NCBI GenBank assembly: GCA_030529505.1
Contig: JAUMWT010000004.1
Coordinates: 1 to 64,000 of the forward strand
DNA from: Allobrachymonas sp.
Lineage (GTDB): Bacteria; Pseudomonadota; Gammaproteobacteria; Burkholderiales; Burkholderiaceae_C
DNA length: 64,000 bases
Direction: 5' to 3'
Made by a program: the position numbers and the translations under genes. Positions 59,217 to 64,000 of this stretch are shown here, one piece after another. A model generated the notes under the pieces. That model was not told where the DNA came from. It worked only from the letters and a program-made list of their open reading frames with translations, and searched no databases. Each line of letters opens with the position of its first letter. Within the stretch, counting starts at the first letter, position 1.

Positions 59217-60306
59217 GGTCGTTGTCCGTTTCCTTGGCTGGGGCCGATGGGGCGGGGTTGTAGTCGGCGCTGGATTCTGGCTGGGGCTGCGGCGTGGGCT
59301 CGCCAGTGGCTTGGACGGCTTCTTCGCGTGCCGCGATGGCGGGTGCTGGCGCAGCTTCGTCAGCACTGGCAGGGAACGTGTCGCTGCTGTGTTGGGGCAC
59401 AGCTTCCATCGCTTGGCCTGTTTGGCTGGGCTGATTGTTTGCCGAGTCGGTGGCAGTGGTAGGGCTGTTTGGCACATGCGCGGGCTCTGCTGCGCCAGAT
59501 GCTTGGTCGGCAGCAGGCGCTGAGGCGGCATCAGCCCTTGCTTCTGCCGGATTCGCCGCATCGGCCACTTCGCCGGTGATGGCATCGGCAGGCGCTTCGG
59601 TCGATGGCTGCCGGGCCGCATCGTCGCTGCGTGTTGCTTGCGTTGCGCTTTCGCCGGGTTCGGCATCGGGCTGGGTGGGCAGCTCCAGCACGGCTTGGCG
59701 CGGGTCGTGCTCGGGGGCCAGCGCAACGGCCTGGGATTCGGCCAGCTCTTCAAGCAAGGCAGCGGCTTCGCCGGGGGCGATTTGCGGCAGCTGCGAGAGC
59801 GAGGCCAGCCCCATGTCGTCCAGAAATTGGCGGGTAGTGGCCAGCAGCTCGGGGCGGCCCACGGTGGGGCGGTGGCCCACGGTTTCGACCCAGCCGCGCT
59901 CTTCGAGCTGCTTGATGAGGGCGGAATTGACCGTGACGCCGCGAATGTCTTCGATATCGCCGCGCGTAACCGGTTGCCGGTAGGCGATGATGGCCAGCGT
60001 TTCGAGAATGGCGCGGCTGTATTTGGGCGGCTTTTCGGGGTAGAGTTGATCGAGGTGATCGCGCATCTCGGGCCGGGTTTGAAAGCGCCAACCGCTGGCG
60101 ACCGAAACCAGCTCCAGGCCTTTGGCTTCCCACTCTTGCGCGATTTCGTGCAGCAACTGTTCGATGATGCTGGCTTCGAGCGTGTCTTGCAACAGGGTGC
60201 GCAAATCGTGCATGGGCAAGGGCTGCGGTGCGCACAGAATGGCGGCTTCGAGAATGCGCTTGACTTGCGAGAAGTCCGTTGATTCCGTGGCGGGGGTGTG
60301 TTCCAT
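59206..60306 (-). CDS. scpB: Segregation and condensation protein ScpB
   Basis: A winged-helix partner of ScpA in the SMC condensin. The core [24 protein letters not shown] region is [20 protein letters not shown], then [40 protein letters not shown] and [20 protein letters not shown]. The tail after about residue 200 is Ala/Pro/Glu-rich and acidic ([20 protein letters not shown]) for some 150 residues. The start is 60306 ([10 protein letters not shown], preceded by a weak GGAA); 60318 and 60333 are alternatives. Translationally coupled to rluB by an 11 nt overlap; scpA is not in the window. Confidence 0.92.
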   Translation of the reverse strand: MEHTPATESTDFSQVKRILEAAILCAPQPLPMHDLRTLLQDTLEASIIEQLLHEIAQEWEAKGLELVSVASGWRFQTRPEMRDHLDQLYPEKPPKYSRAILETLAIIAYRQPVTRGDIEDIRGVTVNSALIKQLEERGWVETVGHRPTVGRPELLATTRQFLDDMGLASLSQLPQIAPGEAAALLEELAESQAVALAPEHDPRQAVLELPTQPDAEPGESATQATRSDDAARQPSTEAPADAITGEVADAANPAEARADAASAPAADQASGAAEPAHVPNSPTTATDSANNQPSQTGQAMEAVPQHSSDTFPASADEAAPAPAIAAREEAVQATGEPTPQPQPESSADYNPAPSAPAKETDNDHAA

Positions 60307-60427
60307 GCGCGTTTCCATGCACATCTGTTTCATGCATCAAGGCTGCCCATCAGCAGCGGGCATGGCTTGAACCAGGGGCCGTGCCGTGCGGGCAGGTGGC
60401 GGATCTGCTGATCTTGAAAAGGGCCAG

Positions 60428-61447
60428 TCAAGGGCGGATGCTGGCGGGCGGTGCCGCCAAGCCCATGGCCGTGATGGCGCTTTGCATATCGGGGGGCAAA
60501 GCGGCCTCGCATTGTAGCGTTTGGCCCGTTGCGGGGTGCTGCAAACTCAATCGAAAAGCGTGCAGCGCCTGCCGTTGCATGCCCCAGGCGGGCGCGCCGC
60601 CGTAGGTGGCATCGGCCAGCAGGGGGTGGCCCAGATGTTGCATGTGCACGCGGATCTGGTGCGTGCGCCCCGTGTGCAGCTTGCCGTGCACCCAGCAGGC
60701 GGGTGCGCCAGCGGCCGTGCTGTTGCCCAGCAGGGTGAAATCGGTGCGTGCCTCTTTGCCGGGCTGGCGCTGCAAATCGACCACGGCCATGCGCAGGCGG
60801 TTGCGCGGATCGCGGCCAATGGCTGCCTCTACCCGCACGGGCTGCCCGCTTGGGTGCTTCCAGTGTCCATGCGCCAGCGCCCAGTATTCGCGCTGTACGC
60901 TGCGCGCGGCGATCTGCTGCACCAGGGCATCGCAGGCTGATCGGGTGCGGCCCACTACCATCAGGCCGCTGGTGTCTTTATCCAGCCGGTGCACGATGCC
61001 GCCGCGCGGCAGTTGGGCCGAATCGGGGTAGTGGTGCAGCAAGGCATTGAGCAGGGTGCCGCTCCAGTTGCCGGGGGCGGGGTGTACCACCAACCCGGCC
61101 GGTTTGTTGATGACGAGCAAGTGCGCGTCTGCATGCACCACATCGATGGCAATGTCTTGCGGCACAAAGGCGTTGGATTGTGCGGTATCGCGCAGCGTGA
61201 GCGCCAGCCGGTCGCCCACTTGCAGGCGTGTGGCGGCCTTGGTGCAGGGCTGGCCGTTGCGCAGCAGCAGGCCGTCGGCAATCAGCTGCTGCAAATGGCT
61301 GCGCGAAAACTCGCCAAGCTGCTGCGCCAGAAAACGATCCAGCCGCTGGCCGTGGTCGGCAAGGCCGACGCTCAGTTCGCGCACTTCGGTTTCGGCCAGG
61401 GCTTCTTCGGTGCTGGCGCAGATATCGGACAGATGAAATGGATGCAT
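60428..61447 (-). CDS. rluD: 23S rRNA pseudouridine synthase RluD
   Basis: Modifies U1911, U1915 and U1917 of 23S rRNA. The 339 aa protein has an S4 domain (RLDRFLAQQLGEFSRSHLQQ), the catalytic Asp in GGIVHRLDKDTSGLMVVGRT and RTHQIRVHMQHLGHPLLADA near the C-terminus. It is divergent from bamD, the arrangement also seen in E. coli. It starts MHPFHLSDICASTEEALAET. Confidence 0.96.
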   Translation of the reverse strand: MHPFHLSDICASTEEALAETEVRELSVGLADHGQRLDRFLAQQLGEFSRSHLQQLIADGLLLRNGQPCTKAATRLQVGDRLALTLRDTAQSNAFVPQDIAIDVVHADAHLLVINKPAGLVVHPAPGNWSGTLLNALLHHYPDSAQLPRGGIVHRLDKDTSGLMVVGRTRSACDALVQQIAARSVQREYWALAHGHWKHPSGQPVRVEAAIGRDPRNRLRMAVVDLQRQPGKEARTDFTLLGNSTAAGAPACWVHGKLHTGRTHQIRVHMQHLGHPLLADATYGGAPAWGMQRQALHAFRLSLQHPATGQTLQCEAALPPDMQSAITAMGLAAPPASIRP

Positions 61448-61478
61448 GGATTCAGCAGTGTGTTTTGCTTGGACTTGA

Positions 61479-61653
61479 GAAGCTGTTCACGATCTCATCG
61501 TGAGGTAATTGGATCTGGAGCGGGACGGGATGCAAGGCGCAAATTGCAGTGCATGGCTCGTGCGACATGTGCAAGATGATCGACAAGATTTGCAACGCAG
61601 CAGACCGTCCGCTTCCATTTTCAAGCGCCCGTGAGGAGATTTTGAACAGGCTC
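61479..61653 (+). repeat. Family 1 extragenic repeat (MITE-like), copy 4
   Basis: A 175 bp element in the 520 bp divergent gap between rluD and bamD. Left end AGAAGCTGTTCACGATCTCA and right end TTTTGAACAGGCTC are imperfect inverted repeats (GAGCCTGTTCA-type). The interior blocks GGGATGCAAGGCGCAAATTG, AAGATTTGCAACGCAGCAGA and TTTTCAAGCGCCCGTGAGGA are shared with the copy at 10565. A TTG flank on both sides may be a target duplication. Confidence 0.78.
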
Positions 61654-61930
61654 TTGGGCCGTGGTTTGATTCTTGAAGCAAATGGCAGTGGGCCGCTGCG
61701 TTGCCGATCTTGTCTTGTCTGGAGCGGGCCGATGCACTCTGCCACATATAAAGAAAGATGAGTGCCTTGCATCCCATTCCGACCCGTACACCATCACCTC
61801 GCGTCGAGACTTCGAGCAGGTTCTGGGGGCAAGCAGGCAGCTCGCGGGCATTATTGTGCGCTGGGTAAAAGGGCAGTAGTTGAAGGGTTGCACGGCGCAT
61901 ATGGGCGATACGGGAGAAAAGGCGCATCAC

Positions 61931-61936
61931 TATAAT
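61931..61936 (+). promoter_or_regulatory. Candidate -10 box for bamD
   Basis: A perfect TATAAT 31 bp before the bamD ATG. No strong -35 at 16-18 bp is seen. It lies downstream of the repeat copy 4, so the repeat is upstream of, not inside, the likely core promoter. Confidence 0.5.
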
Positions 61937-61967
61937 GAAGCGGTTTTTTGCCGAGCAGGAACGATTC

Positions 61968-62801
61968 ATGAACACATCCAAAGGTGCGCGTCGTCCATCC
62001 TCCGCCTGGGTGGCTTCTGTGGCGGCTGCCGTGTTGGCCGCAGGTTTGGCCGGGTGCTCTGCGCCGCGCACGACGCAGGAAAAAACCGCAGGCTGGAGTG
62101 CCAACCGCATTTACAGCGAGGCGCGTGATGAGCGCAATTCGGGCAGCTACGACCGTGCCGTGGAGTTGTACAACGTGCTCGAAGGCCGTGCCGCAGGCAC
62201 CACGCTGGCGCAGCAGGCGCAGCTGGAAAAAGCTTACGCCCAGTACCAGAACACCGAGTTTGACGAAGCCAACGCCACGCTGGATCGCTTCATCCGCTTG
62301 AACCCGGCCAGCCCGGCGCTGGATTACGCCTATTACTTGAAGGGCGTGGTCAATTTCAACGGTTCCACGGGCGGCTGGCTGTCTTTCCTGACCAACCAGG
62401 GCCTGACCGAGCGCGACCAGCAAGCGGCCAAGGAATCGTTCGATGCCTTCAAGCAGGTGGTGACGCGCTTTCCGCAGTCGCGCTACGCCTCTGACGCTCG
62501 CCGCCGCATGAACTACATCGCCAATGCGGTGGCCGAGTCAGAACTGGCCATTGCCGCTTACTACTACAAGCAGGGCGCTTATGTGGCGGCCATCAACCGT
62601 GCGCAAGATACGGTCAGCAACTACGACGGCACACCCTCGCAAGAAAAGGCGTTGGCGATTCTGGCCCAATCGTACGATGCCTTGGGACTGACCCAACCGC
62701 GTGACGACGCTTTGCGCGTGCTCAAAACCAACTTTCCCGAAAGCCCCTATCTGAGCAAGCCCTATAAGGGCAAGCCCAAGTCGTGGTGGCAGTTGTGGTG
62801 A
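61968..62801 (+). CDS. bamD: Outer-membrane protein assembly factor BamD
   Basis: A TPR lipoprotein essential to BAM, 277 aa. Lipobox AGLAGC (Cys30) follows the signal helix SVAAAVLAAGLAG. Repeats include ARDERNSGSYDRAVELYNVL, YAYYLKGVVNFNGSTGGWLS and ESFDAFKQVVTRFPQSRYAS. It starts MNTSKGARRPSSAW. A strong terminator follows. With bamB it means two BAM lipoproteins are in this window. Confidence 0.96.
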   Translation: MNTSKGARRPSSAWVASVAAAVLAAGLAGCSAPRTTQEKTAGWSANRIYSEARDERNSGSYDRAVELYNVLEGRAAGTTLAQQAQLEKAYAQYQNTEFDEANATLDRFIRLNPASPALDYAYYLKGVVNFNGSTGGWLSFLTNQGLTERDQQAAKESFDAFKQVVTRFPQSRYASDARRRMNYIANAVAESELAIAAYYYKQGAYVAAINRAQDTVSNYDGTPSQEKALAILAQSYDALGLTQPRDDALRVLKTNFPESPYLSKPYKGKPKSWWQLW

Positions 62802-62844
62802 GTGCCTTGCTTGCACTGAAGCAGCCAGCTAGGCCATAGCAAGC

Positions 62845-62873
62845 AAAGCGGCCCCCGACAGGGCCGCTTTTTT
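62845..62873. terminator. Terminator after bamD
   Basis: AAAGCGGCCC-CCGACA-GGGCCGCTTT is a 10 bp stem followed by TTT. It may also act for the opposite strand, where the A-run becomes T. Confidence 0.88.
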
Positions 62874-63317
62874 ATGGTTGGCTGGTCTGCTTGCTTGTTC
62901 TGGGCTGATGGCTGATGCGACAGAGTGGGCGTGGCTTCTTGTGCTGCCTTTTGATGCAAGGGCCTGCGTATCAATCACTGCGCCCAGATGTTGCCAAGCC
63001 CGCTGCGGATGATGACGCTGTGCTTGTTGGGATTGGCGAGAGATGCCTGGCCATTTGGCGTCTGGCCTGGGCGTTGCAGATACAGGGCATGCGCGCAAAG
63101 GTGTTTTATCTGGCGGTGGGCTTGTTGCTGTTCAAACTCTTGTTCCGAAGACTTGATCAGTGAATTGCTCGTGGGCTGGCTGCTTCACACAGCTTGCTGT
63201 ATCAGCAAGGTGCATCGGTATTGCAAGGGTTGCTGCGGGCTGTGGGCGATGATGCCCCCAATAAGCCACGCGCTTGGGGCTTGATGTGGATGCGCCTGTA
63301 TTGCGTGATTTTTGCTG
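62874..63317. other. 444 bp gap between bamD terminator and the helicase gene
   Basis: The sequence shows no supported coding frame, hairpin with T-tract or recognisable repeat. The short plus and minus frames across it lack family motifs. Confidence 0.4.
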
Positions 63318-64000
63318 CTATTCCGATTCGGATTCAGGCAGAGGCTTGGCCCCAGCTCCGTCTGCGCTTGATGCATCTGATGCGCCGGATGCGTCTGATG
63401 CAGCCACCCGCAGAGCATTGAGCGTTTGCAGTTGGCGCACAAAGTCGGCGTAGTTGCCCAGCCGTTGCATGGGCGGCAGGGCGGCGAGCAGGCGCGCGCC
63501 ATAGCCCATGCGGAGCAGGCGGCTGTCGCCAATGACGAGAATGCCTCGGTCGTTTTCGTGGCGAATCAGCCGCCCGGCGCCTTGCTTGAGGGCCACGGCC
63601 GCTTCGGGCAGGTGGTAGTGCATGAAAGGGTTGCGCCCCTGGCTTTTCAAGCGCTCGGCCCGGGCTTGCACCACGGGATCGTTGGGCGGTGGGAAAGGCA
63701 GCTTGTCAATCACCACCAGTTGCAGGGCATCGCCGGGAATGTCCACTCCTTCCCAAAACGAGGCCGAGGCCACCAGCACGCAGCCGCGCTGGCTGCTGTG
63801 GGCGCTGCCTTGGCGAAAGCGCTCGGTCAGCCGCCGCTTGGTGGATTCGCCTTGCACCAGTATTTCCAGCTCGCCTTCATCGCCAAACTGCTCGCGCAAT
63901 TGATCGCCAATCAGGCGCAGGCTGCGCAAGGTGGTGGTCAGCACCAGGGTGCGCCCGCCCAGCAGCTGGGCGCCCTCGGCTGCGAGTTGCGCGATCTGGC
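63318..64000 (-). CDS. ATP-dependent helicase, DinG/YoaA type (5' part beyond window)
   Basis: C-terminal 227 codons of a superfamily 2 iron-sulfur helicase. Motifs are ASASFWEGVDIPGDALQLVV (motif V), LPFPPPNDPVVQARAER and AVALKQGAGRLIRHENDRGI (motif VI, Q-x-x-GRxxR). The tail is acidic and Ser/Ala-rich. The frame is open to the right window edge, so the gene is cut there. It probably handles DNA damage or replication conflicts; DinG versus YoaA cannot be settled from this part. Confidence 0.92.
   Translation of the reverse strand, partial: QIAQLAAEGAQLLGGRTLVLTTTLRSLRLIGDQLREQFGDEGELEILVQGESTKRRLTERFRQGSAHSSQRGCVLVASASFWEGVDIPGDALQLVVIDKLPFPPPNDPVVQARAERLKSQGRNPFMHYHLPEAAVALKQGAGRLIRHENDRGILVIGDSRLLRMGYGARLLAALPPMQRLGNYADFVRQLQTLNALRVAASDASGASDASSADGAGAKPLPESESE

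Overview
The window looks like ordinary chromosome of a GC-rich betaproteobacterium, most likely order Burkholderiales and perhaps a Comamonadaceae-like lineage; the genus cannot be named from the sequence alone. The evidence is gene content and order: pilB-pilC-pilD-coaE-zapD-yacG, ndk-rlmN-pilF-rodZ-ispG-hisS-yfgM-bamB-der, divergent rluD/bamD, a DUF502-aspS-EEP run, a DUF3579 protein and a full metNIQ set. I saw no tRNA, rRNA, CRISPR array, prophage or integron.

Layout. 1-1080: two abutting insertion-sequence remnants (IS1595-type on minus, IS5-type on plus). 1.3-10.6 kb: glmM, a DsbA/HCCA-isomerase-like protein, dtd, an FmdB zinc ribbon, DUF502, aspS, an EEP-family hydrolase, folE and two small membrane proteins. 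11.4-22.2 kb: murI, then minus-strand fbp, a zinc-ribbon membrane protein, pepN, prfB (with its programmed +1 frameshift), ctp and gpmA. 22.3-28.9 kb: rhodanese, grxC, secB, gpsA, an M14-type aspartoacylase-like protein, corA and DUF3579. 29.2-31.8 kb: metNIQ behind a leader that resembles a transcription attenuator. 32-36 kb: a PLP aminotransferase, lemA, an M48 protease and a PsiE-like protein. 36.2-44 kb (minus): type IV pilus genes pilB, pilC and pilD followed by coaE, zapD, yacG and nadB. 44.4-46.7 kb: an orphan solute-binding lipoprotein and a DsrE-like protein. 47.3-57.1 kb (minus): the der-to-ndk cluster. 57.5-64 kb: rluB, scpB, rluD, divergent bamD, and the 3' part of a DinG/YoaA helicase cut by the window end.

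The genes are mainly housekeeping. They cover envelope assembly (glmM, murI, bamB, bamD, ispG), translation and RNA modification (aspS, hisS, prfB, dtd, rlmN, rluB, rluD), chromosome and division (scpB, zapD, yacG, rodZ-like), central metabolism (fbp, gpmA, gpsA, nadB, coaE, folE), redox and protein export (grxC, secB), and pili (pilBCD, pilF).

The most unusual content lies between the genes. There are two families of short extragenic repeats (about 170-280 bp) with terminal inverted repeats and, in some copies, flanking target duplications. Family 1 is at 2827, 10565, 38267 and 61479, with decayed copies near 4240 and 36050. Family 2 is at 11067, 14828 and 46796. The first 17 bases of the best family 1 copy match the terminal repeat of the IS5-type remnant at 1061-1077, so family 1 looks like a MITE family mobilised by an IS5-type transposase.
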